DNA of 39,463 nucleotides from Acidobacteriota bacterium (GCA_012521815.1 JAAYLR010000012.1:1-39463), one strand, 5' to 3'; counted from the stretch's first letter, positions 16,372-25,119 are shown. A program made the numbers and translations. The notes: generated from the letters alone by a model not told the origin.

Positions 16372-16432
16372 GGCGAGAGGATAGCGCACGACGCCCTCCG
16401 GCGGGGCGCCTGCGATACCATCTCCTCTCGCC
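16372..16432. promoter_or_regulatory. symmetric divergent control region with 10-bp inverted repeat
   Basis: A perfect inverted repeat, GGCGAGAGGA at 16372-16381 and TCCTCTCGCC at 16423-16432, lies next to both divergent start codons (ATG at 16369 on the minus strand and ATG at 16433 on the plus strand). Each gene therefore has CCTCTCGCC just before its start and neither has a Shine-Dalgarno. -10-like hexamers TATCCT (16378-16383, minus) and TACCAT (16416-16421, plus) lie 8 and 11 bases from the starts. The symmetry could be an operator for one regulator or a shared start context. Confidence 0.45.
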
Positions 16433-17635
16433 ATGCACGTGCGCACCTGGCTCGGCCGCTTCCAGCGCCTCGCCGCTCGCCTGGAGCGCCGGGCGCGCCG
16501 GGTGGAGCAGCGCGTCGTGCACCTCGCGCCGGAAGGCCGGCCCGCCGGCCGCGCCCTCCTCTCCTACATCGTCGACCCGTTCCTCCACGGCGACGAGACC
16601 GCCTTGCCGCTCTCCCACACCCACTTCTGGGAGTCGTGGCGGATGGGGCGCACCCTCGTCGAGCTCGGCTTCGCGGTCGATGCGATCCACTGGACGAACA
16701 CCGCCTTCCTCCCCGCCACGGCGTACGATCTCGTCGTCGACGTCCGGCTGAACCTCGAGCGCCTCGCCCCGCTGCTCCCCGGCGCGGTGAAGGTGATGCA
16801 CATCGAGACCTCGCACCCCGCGGTCCACAACCCCGCCCAGCGCCGCCGCCTCGACGAGCTCGCCGAGCGCCGTGGCATCCGCCTCGCACCGTTCAAGATG
16901 CTCGAGGAGAACCGGGCGATCGAACACGCCGACGCCGCCACGGTGCTCGGCAACGAGGTGACGCAGGCGAGCTACCGGTTCGCCGGCCGCCCGCTCTACC
17001 CGGTGCCGATCTCCCAGCCGCTCCTCTGGCCGTTTCCGGAGGCGAAGGCGTTCGCCGACTGCCGCCGGCGCTTCCTCTGGTTCGGCTCCGGCGGGATGGT
17101 CCACAAAGGGCTCGACCGGGTGCTCGAGGTCTTCGCCGGTCTGCCCGAGCTCGAGCTGGCCGTCGTCGGGCCGGTCGACCGGGAACACGCCTTCGTGAAG
17201 GCGTTCCGGCGCGAGCTCTTCGAGACCCCGAACATCGTCTGCCACGGCTGGATGGAGATCGCCTCGCCCGCCTTCCGGGCGCTCGCCGATCGCACCCTCG
17301 CCCTCGTCTACCCCTCCTGCGCCGAGGGGCAGAACGGCGGCGCCGTGACCTGCATGCACGCCGGGCTCCTCCCCGTGCTCTCCCGCGAGAGCGGCCTCGA
17401 TCTCACCGACGAGCGCGGGCGCCTGCTCCTCGACTCCTCGCTCGACGAGATCCGGGCCCGGGTCCTCGAGCTCTCCGAGACGCCCCCCGCGACGCTCGCC
17501 GCGATGGCCCGCCGCTCGTGGGAGTGGGTCCGTGCCCACCACACCCGGGAGCGCTTCGCCACCGCCTGGCGCGACGCGATCGTCGCGATCCTCGGCGCGC
17601 GCCGCCCGGATCTCTCCCTGAGTCTCCCCGACTGA
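16433..17635 (+). CDS. glycosyltransferase, GT-B fold (family 4-like)
   Basis: A 400-residue soluble protein. The C-terminal half carries the GT-B donor domain pattern: FLWFGSGGMVHKGLDRVLEV, ELAVVGPV and VYPSCAEGQNGGAVTCMHAG, near residues 218-310. The usual E-x7-E retaining motif is incomplete: the segment has Glu where expected first but no second Glu, which departs from classical GT4. The N-terminal domain starts with HFWESWRMGRTLVELGF, a common acceptor-domain opening. It should add a sugar to a lipid-linked or protein acceptor in the cytoplasm. It heads a row of closely spaced genes (PIG-L deacetylase, epimerase, cytidylyltransferase). ATG is used without a ribosome binding site. Confidence 0.8.
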   Translation: MHVRTWLGRFQRLAARLERRARRVEQRVVHLAPEGRPAGRALLSYIVDPFLHGDETALPLSHTHFWESWRMGRTLVELGFAVDAIHWTNTAFLPATAYDLVVDVRLNLERLAPLLPGAVKVMHIETSHPAVHNPAQRRRLDELAERRGIRLAPFKMLEENRAIEHADAATVLGNEVTQASYRFAGRPLYPVPISQPLLWPFPEAKAFADCRRRFLWFGSGGMVHKGLDRVLEVFAGLPELELAVVGPVDREHAFVKAFRRELFETPNIVCHGWMEIASPAFRALADRTLALVYPSCAEGQNGGAVTCMHAGLLPVLSRESGLDLTDERGRLLLDSSLDEIRARVLELSETPPATLAAMARRSWEWVRAHHTRERFATAWRDAIVAILGARRPDLSLSLPD

Positions 17636-17643
17636 CGGCTCCG

Positions 17644-18399
17644 GTGCTCGACCTCCTCGTCCTCTCCCCCCACCTCGACGACGCCGCGCTCTCGTGCGGC
17701 GGCACCCTCGCCGCCCGTGCCCGGCGGGGGGAGCGGATCGTGATCGCCACGCTCTTCGCCGCCGACGAACCGGCGACGCCCCCATCCCGGCTCGCCGCCA
17801 ACCTCGCCCGCTGGTGGGGGCTCGCGCCGGGCACGATCATGCGCGCCCGGCGGGAGGAGGACCTCGCGGCCTGCCGGGCGCTCGGCGTCGGAGCGCACCA
17901 CCACGCGCTCCCCGAGGCCCCCTACCGGAGCGATCCCGAAACGGGAGCGCTGCTCTACCCGCGGCTCGGGCAGCTCTTCCCCCGCCGCCCGCCGGTCGAA
18001 CCGGCGACCGCGGCCGCCCTCGACGCCGCGCTCGCCGCGCTGCCCGCGGCCCGTGAGGTCTGGCTCCCCCTCGGCGTCGGCCGCCACGTCGACCACCAGC
18101 TCCTGCGAGCGGCGGCGGAGCGCCGGCTTCCGGCCCCGCGCCGCTACTACGAGGAGTACCCGTATGCCGCCTGGAGCCGGCTCGGGGTCTGGCGCCTGAC
18201 GCGCCCCCGCTCCGCCTGGCGCCATGAGATCGTGCCGCTCGCTCCGGAAGAGTTCGCGGCGCGTCTCGCCGCCATCGGCTGTTACGCCTCCCAGCTCCGG
18301 GCGCTCTTCGGCGGCGCCGATCAGCTCGAGCGGAAGCTGCGCCGCCACGTCCGGCGCCGCGGCGGGGAGCGGCTCTGGCAGCGGCGGGAGGAACGATGA
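17644..18399 (+). CDS. PIG-L/LmbE-family zinc deacetylase
   Basis: A 251-residue protein with GTG start eight bases after the glycosyltransferase stop. The family metal site is clear: His10 and Asp13 in SPHLDDAALSCGG, and His148, Asp150 and His151 in GRHVDHQL. PIG-L family enzymes remove an N-acetyl group from a GlcNAc unit in a lipid- or small-molecule-linked glycan, using zinc. Here, between a glycosyltransferase and sugar-nucleotide genes, it probably deacetylates an amino sugar in the growing glycan. The stop overlaps the next ATG (ATGA). Length is normal for the family. Confidence 0.9.
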   Translation: MLDLLVLSPHLDDAALSCGGTLAARARRGERIVIATLFAADEPATPPSRLAANLARWWGLAPGTIMRARREEDLAACRALGVGAHHHALPEAPYRSDPETGALLYPRLGQLFPRRPPVEPATAAALDAALAALPAAREVWLPLGVGRHVDHQLLRAAAERRLPAPRRYYEEYPYAAWSRLGVWRLTRPRSAWRHEIVPLAPEEFAARLAAIGCYASQLRALFGGADQLERKLRRHVRRRGGERLWQRREER

Positions 18400-19325
18400 G
18401 GATCCTCGTCACCGGCGGCGCCGGCTTCATCGGCAGCCACCTCGTCGATGCCCTCCTCGCCGCGGGGCACGAGGTCGCGGTGCTCGACGACCTCTCGACC
18501 GGCCGCCGGGAGAACCTTCCGGCCGCCGCCCGGCTCCACGTCGCGAGCGTGGCGACGGCCGCCGCCGAAGCGGTCGTGCTCGCCGAACGTCCGGAGGCGA
18601 TCTTCCACCTCGCCGCGCAGGTCGACGCCGCCCGCAGCCTCGCCGAGCCGCTCCTCGACACCGAGGTGAACGTCCTCGGCACGGTGCGCCTGCTCGCTGC
18701 CGCCGCGACGGCCGGCGTTCCGCGCTTCGTCATCGCCTCGAGCGCGGCGGTCTACGGCGATCCCACGGTGTTCCCGACCGTCGAAGCGGAGCCACACCGG
18801 CCGCTCTCGCCGTACGGCATCGCCAAGTCCGCCGCCGAGCGGTACCTCGAGAGCTTCGCGCGCGACCGGGGGCTCACCGGCGTGGCGCTGCGGTTCGCGA
18901 ACGTCTACGGGCCCCGGCAGACCGCCCTCGGCGAGGCCGGCGTGGTGGCGGTCTTCTGCCGGCGGCTCCTCGCCGGTGCCCCGCTCACCATCCACGGCGA
19001 CGGCCGGCAGACACGCGACTTCGTCCACGTCGCGGACGTCGTCGCCGCCTGCCTCGCCGCCCTCGGCGCGCCGTCCGGCGCCTGGCACGTCGCCACCGGC
19101 GTCGAATCCGACATCCTCACGGTGGCGGCCGAGCTGCGCCGCCACCTCGCGCCGGAGGCGCGAATCGTCCATGCCGCCCCCCGGCCGGCCGATCCGCGCC
19201 GCTCCGTTCTCTCCCCCGACCTCGCCGCCGGCCAGCTCGGCTTCCGTGCCCGCATCCCGCTGGCCGCGGGGCTCGAGCGGACCGCCGGCTGGTTCCGCTC
19301 CCACCCGGAAGGAAACGTGCGATGA
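18396..19325 (+). CDS. NAD-dependent nucleotide-sugar epimerase (GalE/RmlB-like SDR)
   Basis: A 309-residue extended short-chain dehydrogenase. The NAD motif GGAGFIG covers residues 7-13 and the catalytic Tyr140 and Lys144 lie in SPYGIAKSAAERY. FHLAAQVDAARSLAEP, FANVYGPRQ and GDGRQTRDFVHVADVV are typical of UDP-glucose 4-epimerases and their relatives. It should interconvert a nucleotide sugar at C4 or a nearby carbon. Downstream and overlapping by four bases is glucose-1-phosphate cytidylyltransferase, so a CDP-sugar is also a possible substrate, although GalE-like enzymes usually use UDP-sugars. It is too short and differs in motif from a typical CDP-glucose 4,6-dehydratase. Confidence 0.88.
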   Translation: MRILVTGGAGFIGSHLVDALLAAGHEVAVLDDLSTGRRENLPAAARLHVASVATAAAEAVVLAERPEAIFHLAAQVDAARSLAEPLLDTEVNVLGTVRLLAAAATAGVPRFVIASSAAVYGDPTVFPTVEAEPHRPLSPYGIAKSAAERYLESFARDRGLTGVALRFANVYGPRQTALGEAGVVAVFCRRLLAGAPLTIHGDGRQTRDFVHVADVVAACLAALGAPSGAWHVATGVESDILTVAAELRRHLAPEARIVHAAPRPADPRRSVLSPDLAAGQLGFRARIPLAAGLERTAGWFRSHPEGNVR

Positions 19326-20134
19326 GCCACGAACGCAGCCCGAAGTCCGAGATGCCGGTCGTCATCCTCTGCGGCGGCCAGGGTACCCGCCTGCGCGAGG
19401 AGACCGAGCACAAGCCGAAGCCGATGGTCGAGATCGGCGACCATCCGATCCTCTGGCACATCATGAAGCATTACGGCCATTACGGCCTCGAGCGCTTCGT
19501 GCTCTGCCTCGGCTACAAGGGGTGGGCGATCAAGCAGTTCTTCCTCCGCTACCACGAGATGCAGCGCGACTTCACGATCTCGATGCGGGGGGACGCGAAG
19601 CCGGAGTTCCACAACGCCCGCGGCGAGGAAAGGTGGCGGGTGACCTGCGCCGAGACCGGCCTCGAGACCGGTACCGGCGGCCGGCTCTGGCGGGTGCAGC
19701 GGTACATCGACACCGAGACCTTCTTCTTCACCTACGGCGACGCGGTCGGCACCGTCGACCTCGACGCGCTGCTCGACTTCCACTGGCGGCACGGAAAGAT
19801 CGCCACCGTCACCGGGGTCCACCCGACCTCGCGCTACGGCGAGATGAAGGTGCGCGACGGGATGGCGGTGGAGTTCAACGAGAAGCCGACGGTGGCCGAG
19901 GGCGTGGTCTCGGGCGGCTTTTTCGTCTTCGAGCGGCGGGTCTTCGACTACCTCGACGCCGCGCCCGACCTCTTCCTCGAGCTCGCGCCCCTGCAGCGGC
20001 TGGCTCGCGACGGGGAGCTCGGCGTCTACGTCCACGAAGGGTTCTGGCACCCGATGGACACCTACCGCGACTACCTCCACCTCAACGGCCTCTGGCGCTC
20101 GGGAGCGGCCCCCTGGAAGCTCTGGGAAGAGTGA
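19322..20134 (+). CDS. rfbF: glucose-1-phosphate cytidylyltransferase
   Basis: A 270-residue nucleotidyltransferase that makes CDP-glucose from CTP and glucose-1-phosphate, the first step to CDP-linked deoxysugars such as abequose, tyvelose and paratose. The nucleotide motif GGQGTRLREET begins at residue 18, followed by KPKPMVEIG, HIMKHYGHYG, and the RfbF-typical FVLCLGYKGWAIKQFF, YGDAVGTVDLDALL, VSGGFFVFE and EGFWHPMDTYRDY. Salmonella RfbF is close in length (257). The start overlaps the epimerase stop by four bases. The enzyme usually travels with a CDP-glucose 4,6-dehydratase (RfbG), which is not present in this window, so either it lies elsewhere or the CDP-glucose is used as such. Confidence 0.93.
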   Translation: MSHERSPKSEMPVVILCGGQGTRLREETEHKPKPMVEIGDHPILWHIMKHYGHYGLERFVLCLGYKGWAIKQFFLRYHEMQRDFTISMRGDAKPEFHNARGEERWRVTCAETGLETGTGGRLWRVQRYIDTETFFFTYGDAVGTVDLDALLDFHWRHGKIATVTGVHPTSRYGEMKVRDGMAVEFNEKPTVAEGVVSGGFFVFERRVFDYLDAAPDLFLELAPLQRLARDGELGVYVHEGFWHPMDTYRDYLHLNGLWRSGAAPWKLWEE

Positions 20135-20217
20135 CCGAGGCGCGCTCCGCCGCGCGCGCAGGCGATCCGGATTAGACTCCTGACCGACCCGGGCCGTTCT
20201 TTCGCTGCCGCGACCTC

Positions 20218-20985
20218 ATGCCCTCCACCCCCCCCGACCTCTCGCTCGTCGTGCCGGTATTCGACGAAGAGGAGAGCCTGCCCCGGCTCGTCGAGGAGAT
20301 CCGCACCGCGCTCGCACCGCTTGCGCTCACCTGGGAGCTCCTCCTCGTCGACGACGGCTCGCGGGACGGTTCGCTTGCGGTGATGCGTGAGCTCGCGGCG
20401 GCCGATCCCCGGCTGCGGCTCTTCGCCCATCGCCGGAACGCCGGCCAGACCGCGGCGCTCGCGAGCGGTTTCCGCGCCGCGCGCGGCGGGGTGATCGTGA
20501 CCCTCGACGCCGATCTGCAGAACGACCCGGCCGACATTCCGCGCCTGCTCGACCGCCTCGCCGCGGGCGACTGCGACTGCGTCTCCGGCGTGCGCCAACA
20601 GCGGCAGGACAGCTGGGTGCGGCGCCTCTCCTCCCGGATCGCCAACGCCGTCCGCAACCGGGCGACCGGCGAGGCGATCACCGACGTCGGCTGCTCGCTC
20701 AAGGCGTACCGGCGCGAGTTCCTCGACCACCTGCCGCTCTTCGACGGCATGCACCGCTTCCTCCCCACGCTGGTGCGCTGGAACGGCGCCCGGCTCTGCG
20801 AGATCCCGGTCAGCCATCGTCCCCGCCGCTTCGGGGTCGCCAAGTACGGGATCGGGAACCGGCTGTTTCGGGCACTCGCCGACCTCGGGGCGGTCCGCTG
20901 GATGCGCCGGCGGTGGATCGATCCGCGCAACGTCGCCGAGCTCCCGCCCGCGTCCGGCGCGCCGCCGGAACAACCCGGCCGATGA
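20218..20985 (+). CDS. polyprenyl-phosphate glycosyltransferase, DPM1/ArnC-like GT2
   Basis: A 255-residue family 2 glycosyltransferase with LVVPVFDEEESLPRLVEE at residues 9-26, LLVDDGSRDGS, RNAGQTAALASGF and the metal motif DADLQNDP, all shared with dolichyl- or undecaprenyl-phosphate sugar synthases (DPM1, ArnC, GtrB). It is soluble: the two C-terminal membrane helices of ArnC/GtrB are missing, as in DPM1-type enzymes. It should charge a polyprenyl phosphate with a sugar on the cytoplasmic side. The next gene, overlapping by four bases, is an ArnT-like transferase that uses just such a donor, so the pair probably works in sequence. Confidence 0.9.
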   Translation: MPSTPPDLSLVVPVFDEEESLPRLVEEIRTALAPLALTWELLLVDDGSRDGSLAVMRELAAADPRLRLFAHRRNAGQTAALASGFRAARGGVIVTLDADLQNDPADIPRLLDRLAAGDCDCVSGVRQQRQDSWVRRLSSRIANAVRNRATGEAITDVGCSLKAYRREFLDHLPLFDGMHRFLPTLVRWNGARLCEIPVSHRPRRFGVAKYGIGNRLFRALADLGAVRWMRRRWIDPRNVAELPPASGAPPEQPGR

Positions 20986-22646
20986 CGGTCATGGACCTGC
21001 ATCGCCGCTTCGCGCCGCTCCTGCGTCACGAGCGGCTCCTCGTGGCGCTGCTCGCCCTCGCCCTCTTCCTGCCGGGGATCGGCGCCCGCGACCTCTGGAA
21101 CCCCGACGAACCGCGCTACGCCCAGGTGGCCCGCGAGATGCTCGCCTCGGGAGAGTTCTTCGTGCCGCACCTCAACGGCCGGATCTACTCCGAGAAACCG
21201 CCGCTCCAGTTCTGGGCGATCGCCCTCTGCGGGGCGGCGCGCGGCGGAGTCGACGAGGTCGCGGCGCGCCTGCCGGCGGTCTTCGCCGCGGTCGCCGCCA
21301 CCCTCCTCCTCTTCGCGCTCGGCCGCCGTCTCTTCGACCGGGAGACCGCCTGGATCGCGGCCGCCGTCTTCGCCACCAGCGGCAAGATCCTCCTCCAGGG
21401 GCGGATCGGCCAGATCGACATGCTCCTCATCGCGCTCGTGACCGCGGCGATGTACTGCTGGACGCGCGGGCTGCTCGAGCACCGGGCGGGGTGGTACCGG
21501 CTCTTCTTCCTGTTCTGTGGTCTGGCCACCGTGGCCAAGGGGCCGGTCGGCCTGCTCCCGCCGCTGCTCGCGATCGTCGTCTTCGCGCTCGTCGCCGGGC
21601 GCCGGGAACTGTTGCGCGAGCTGCGGATCGGCAGGGGACTGCTGCTCTGGGCGGCGCCGGTCGCGGCCTGGCTCCTGCCCGCCGCGCTCCGCGCCGGTCC
21701 CGCCTACCTCGCGACCCTGGTCCTGCGCCAGAACCTGGAGCGGTACGCCGATCCGTGGCACCACTTCCAGCCCTGGTACTACTACCTCCAGATCCTGCCT
21801 GGCGACTTCTTCCCCTGGAGCCTCCTCCTGCCCGGGGCGCTCGTCGCCGGCTGGCGCACCCTGCGCGGCGAGCGGCGGGAGCGGTTCGTCTGGGCGCTCT
21901 GCTGGGTGGTGGTGACGCTCGTCTTCTTCAGCCTCTCGCCGGGCAAGCGCACCGTCTACATCCTGACGATGTACCCGGGGCTCGCGCTCGCGCTCGCCGC
22001 GGGCCTCGGCGAGCTGCGCCGGAGCTGGCCGCGCGGCCGGGCGTGGCTCGAGGCGCCGCTCCTCCTGCTGGCCACGGTCGCCGGCCTCGCGCCGCTCGCC
22101 CTGCCCCGGCTTGCGACGCGCAACCGCACCGAGATCTCGCTGCTCGGAGGCTGGCTGGTGCCCGCGACGGCAGTGCTCCTCCTGCTCTTCGCCGCCGCCG
22201 CGCTCCTCGCCTGGCGCGCCGCGCGGCGGGGACGGATCGGGGCGGCCGTGGGCAGCCTCGCGGCCGGCACGGCGGCGGTAGCGCTCGTCGCGGTGACCAC
22301 GATCCTCCCCGCCTTCGACCTCTTCAAGTCGGCCCGGAGCCTCTCCGCCGAGCTGCTCGCGCGCGCCGCACCGGCAGAGCCGTATGCGATCTGGCCGCGC
22401 CTCGACGCCACCTTCCTCTTCTACACCGGGCGGTTCAGCGAACCGCTCGCGACCGAAGCCGAGCTGCGCGCGTTCGCCGCCCGCCCCGAGCGGGTCTGGC
22501 TCCTCGCCCGGCGCGACGAGCTCGCCCGGCTGACGCCGTCTCTGCCGCTCGTCGAGATCGCGCGCGACGCCGATCCGCGCCGGGGTTATATCCTGCTCAG
22601 CCAGGTTCCGCCGGCGCCGGCCGGAGAGAAGGAGGAGAGACGATGA
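20982..22646 (+). CDS. ArnT-like GT-C glycosyltransferase (PMT family)
   Basis: A 554-residue membrane protein of the ArnT/PMT group. A first helix (about residues 16-33) is followed by RDLWNPDEPRYAQVAREML, whose Asp-Glu pair is the catalytic acid region of ArnT, then NGRIYSEKPPLQFWAIAL, ATSGKILLQGRIGQIDMLL and about ten further helices. The C-terminal 150 residues are a soluble periplasmic part. Family members move a sugar from a polyprenyl phosphate to lipid A or another acceptor on the outer face of the inner membrane. The gene overlaps both its neighbours, the ArnC/DPM1-like synthase and a saccharopine dehydrogenase-like gene. The sugar is not known. Confidence 0.9.
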   Translation: MTVMDLHRRFAPLLRHERLLVALLALALFLPGIGARDLWNPDEPRYAQVAREMLASGEFFVPHLNGRIYSEKPPLQFWAIALCGAARGGVDEVAARLPAVFAAVAATLLLFALGRRLFDRETAWIAAAVFATSGKILLQGRIGQIDMLLIALVTAAMYCWTRGLLEHRAGWYRLFFLFCGLATVAKGPVGLLPPLLAIVVFALVAGRRELLRELRIGRGLLLWAAPVAAWLLPAALRAGPAYLATLVLRQNLERYADPWHHFQPWYYYLQILPGDFFPWSLLLPGALVAGWRTLRGERRERFVWALCWVVVTLVFFSLSPGKRTVYILTMYPGLALALAAGLGELRRSWPRGRAWLEAPLLLLATVAGLAPLALPRLATRNRTEISLLGGWLVPATAVLLLLFAAAALLAWRAARRGRIGAAVGSLAAGTAAVALVAVTTILPAFDLFKSARSLSAELLARAAPAEPYAIWPRLDATFLFYTGRFSEPLATEAELRAFAARPERVWLLARRDELARLTPSLPLVEIARDADPRRGYILLSQVPPAPAGEKEERR

Positions 22647-23818
22647 GCCGGAAGACCAGGATCGCCCTGCTCGGCGCCGGCCGCGTCGGTGCGGCAATGG
22701 CGCTCGATCTCGCCGCCGACCCCGGGCTCGAGGTCGTGGTGGCCGACCGCGACGAGCGGGCGCTCGCCCCGCTGGCGGCGCGCGGGCTCGCCGTGCGGAA
22801 GGCCGATCTCGGCGGCCCCGGCCTCGACGAAATCCTCGCCGCCTGCGATCTCGCCGTCGGCGCGGTACCCGGCTACCTCGGCTTCGCCACCGCCCGCCGG
22901 GTCATCGAAGCCGGCCGGGGGCTCGTCGACATCTCCTTCTTCCCGGAAGACGCCTTCGCGCTCGACGAGCTCGCGCGCGAGCGCGGGGTCACGGCGCTCG
23001 TCGACTGCGGCGTCGCCCCCGGCCTCTCGAACCTCCTGCTCGGCGCCGTGGCGGCCCAGATGGAGCGCGTCGAACGGTTCACCTGCTACGTCGGCGGCCT
23101 GCCGGAGCACCCGCAGCCGCCCTGGGAGTACAAGGCACCGTTCTCTCCGGTCGACGTGCTCGAGGAGTACACCCGGCCGGCCCGCTACGTGCGCGGCGGC
23201 CGGATCGTCACCGAGCCGGCGCTCGCCGGCCTCGAATGGCGCGAATTCCCGGGGATCGGCTCCCTCGAGGCGTTTCTCACCGACGGCCTCCGCAGCCTGC
23301 TGACCACGATGCCGCAGATCCCGGAGATGCGGGAGCTGACGCTCCGCTACCCGGGACACGTGGCGAAGGTGCAGCTGCTGCGCGACAGCGGCTTCCTCTC
23401 TTCCGAGGCGCTGGAGGTCAGCGGCACCCGGGTGCGGCCGGTCGACCTCGCGTTGCGGCTGCTCCTGCCGCACTGGGAGTTCGCTCCCGGCGAGCCCGAT
23501 CTGACCGTCTTCGAGGTGATCGTCGAGGGAGTGGAAAAGGGCGGTCGCGTGCGCCGGGTCTTCTTCTTCCTCGACCGTTTCGACGCCGCGACCGGTACGC
23601 TCTCGATGGCGCGCACCACGGGTTATACCGGCACCGCCATCGTCCGGCTCGTCGCCCGCGGCCTCTTCCACCGCCCGGGGATCCATCCTCCCGAGCACCT
23701 CGCGACCGCGCCCGGCTGCGTCGACTTCGTCCTGGGCGAGCTCGCCGCCCGCGGCATCCGCCTGGCGGAAAGGAGGGAGTCCCTCCCGCCCGCGGCGACT
23801 CACTCCTCGTCGAGATAG
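22643..23818 (+). CDS. saccharopine dehydrogenase/reductase-like oxidoreductase
   Basis: A 391-residue protein of the saccharopine dehydrogenase (Lys9-like) family. The NAD(P) motif GAGRVG is at residues 11-16, and VDISFFPEDAFALDELA, VDCGVAPGLSNLLLG, YKAPFSPVDVLEEYTRPA and MARTTGYTGTAIVRL follow the bacterial family pattern. Such proteins are often annotated in lysine degradation or carboxynorspermidine synthesis, but many members are of unknown substrate. Here the start overlaps the ArnT-like gene by four bases, so it may belong to the same operon and act on something tied to that pathway, or the coupling may be historical. It converges with the ABC ATPase gene with an overlap of 19 bases. 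Confidence 0.85.
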   Translation: MSRKTRIALLGAGRVGAAMALDLAADPGLEVVVADRDERALAPLAARGLAVRKADLGGPGLDEILAACDLAVGAVPGYLGFATARRVIEAGRGLVDISFFPEDAFALDELARERGVTALVDCGVAPGLSNLLLGAVAAQMERVERFTCYVGGLPEHPQPPWEYKAPFSPVDVLEEYTRPARYVRGGRIVTEPALAGLEWREFPGIGSLEAFLTDGLRSLLTTMPQIPEMRELTLRYPGHVAKVQLLRDSGFLSSEALEVSGTRVRPVDLALRLLLPHWEFAPGEPDLTVFEVIVEGVEKGGRVRRVFFFLDRFDAATGTLSMARTTGYTGTAIVRLVARGLFHRPGIHPPEHLATAPGCVDFVLGELAARGIRLAERRESLPPAATHSSSR

Positions 23819-25119
23819 AGCTCTTCGGTGTCGTCGTCGTAGGCGAACAGCTTGGCGTACCGGCCCCAGTTGATCGCGATGTCGAGCTGCTCTTCGGCCT
23901 GATCGCCGATCTCGCCGGCGAGCACCTCGCGGAACTGGTCGCGATCGACCCCGCTTTCCGCGTCGGCCTGCAGCGTCTCGTAGATCCAGCGCACCGTCGG
24001 CTGGCGGAGGATCCGGCCGGCGACCAGCTCCCGGCGGGCGAGGATGCTGGCGTCGGCCCAGGCCTGGCCGAGCGGCGTCAGGAACAGATCTCCCTCGTGG
24101 ACCCGCAGCAGCCCGAGCAGCTCGCCGGCCTCGACGATCGGCAGCAGCTCGTCGAGCGCGAGGGAGAGCTCGCCGCCGAGGCGATAGATGTCGGCGGTGC
24201 CGCCGTCGCTCGCGAGCTTCTCGACGAAACCGGCGAGCGCTCCGAGCTCCGCATCCGGCAACCGCTGATGGAGTCTCTGCGCGGCCTCGCTCGCCATCTC
24301 GGCCTCGCTCTTCGTCTTGCCGGCGACGGCGGCGTAGACACGGTCGACCAGCGCCTGGAAGTGCGGGTCCTTGCGCCGGCGCGGATGGGCGAGCGCCACC
24401 GGGATCTCCGTGAGGATGTGCCCGGGGTCCTTCCCCATCACCACGATCCGGTCGGCCATCAGCACCGCCTCTTCGATGTTGTGGGTCACCATCAGGATCG
24501 CCTTGGTGGGGAGCACCCGGTCGAGCCACAGCTCCATCAGCTCGCCCCGCAGGCTCTCGGCCGAGAGCACGTCGAGCGCCGAGAACGGCTCGTCGAGGCA
24601 GAAGAGCTCGGGCTCGACCGCCATCGCCCGGGCGAATCCGACCTTCTGCCGCATGCCGCCGGACAGCTCCCGCGGATAGGCCGAGGCGAAGCCGCCGAGG
24701 CCGACCATGTCGATCAGCTTCGCCGCTCTCTCCTCGCGCTCCTTGGCCGCGACCCCCCGCGCCTTGAGCGCGATCGTCACGTTCTGCGCCACCGTCAGCC
24801 ACGGATAGAGCGCGAAGGTCTGGAAAACGATGGTGGCGTGCGGGTTCACGCCCACGAGCCGCTCGCCGCGATAGCGGACGTGACCGGTGGTGGCGACGCT
24901 CAGGCCGGTGATGATCCGGAGCAGCGTCGACTTCCCGCAGCCCGACGGACCCAGCAGACAGACGAACTCGCCGCTCGCGATGTCGAGATCGACGTCGCGA
25001 ATGGCGGTGAAACGCTTGGCTCCCCGGCCGTACGTCTTGCCCACGCCGCGGACGCTCAGCAGCGGCGCCGCGGCCGGCGGCGGGCTCACCGCGGCGGCGG
25101 TGACGGTCTCATTCGACAC
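23800..25119 (-). CDS. ABC transporter ATPase, nitrate/taurine type, with C-terminal AAA-associated domain
   Basis: A 439-residue protein. The ATPase domain (about residues 20-265) has Walker A GPSGCGKST at 57-65, signature LSGGMRQK, Walker B LFCLDEP and switch His in VTHN, and its closest pattern is the SsuB/TauB/NrtD group. Residues 290-439 form an extra region like the AAA-associated C-terminal domain found on many of these ATPases, with a winged-helix flavour (VHEGDLFLTPLGQ, REVLAGEIGDQAEEQL) and an acidic tail. The extra domain may gate transport or sense something in the cytoplasm. The GTG start overlaps the permease stop by 11 bases. No substrate-binding protein is nearby. Confidence 0.92.
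   Translation of the reverse strand: MSNETVTAAAVSPPPAAAPLLSVRGVGKTYGRGAKRFTAIRDVDLDIASGEFVCLLGPSGCGKSTLLRIITGLSVATTGHVRYRGERLVGVNPHATIVFQTFALYPWLTVAQNVTIALKARGVAAKEREERAAKLIDMVGLGGFASAYPRELSGGMRQKVGFARAMAVEPELFCLDEPFSALDVLSAESLRGELMELWLDRVLPTKAILMVTHNIEEAVLMADRIVVMGKDPGHILTEIPVALAHPRRRKDPHFQALVDRVYAAVAGKTKSEAEMASEAAQRLHQRLPDAELGALAGFVEKLASDGGTADIYRLGGELSLALDELLPIVEAGELLGLLRVHEGDLFLTPLGQAWADASILARRELVAGRILRQPTVRWIYETLQADAESGVDRDQFREVLAGEIGDQAEEQLDIAINWGRYAKLFAYDDDTEELYLDEE

Noticed and set aside
20141-20160. GCGCG...CGCGC inverted repeat between the cytidylyltransferase and GT2 genes
   Set aside because: Simple CG-run symmetry, expected often at this base composition; no T-tract.
20172-22697. 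841-codon open frame on the minus strand
   Set aside because: Antisense to the GT2 and ArnT-like genes; composition is a codon shadow.
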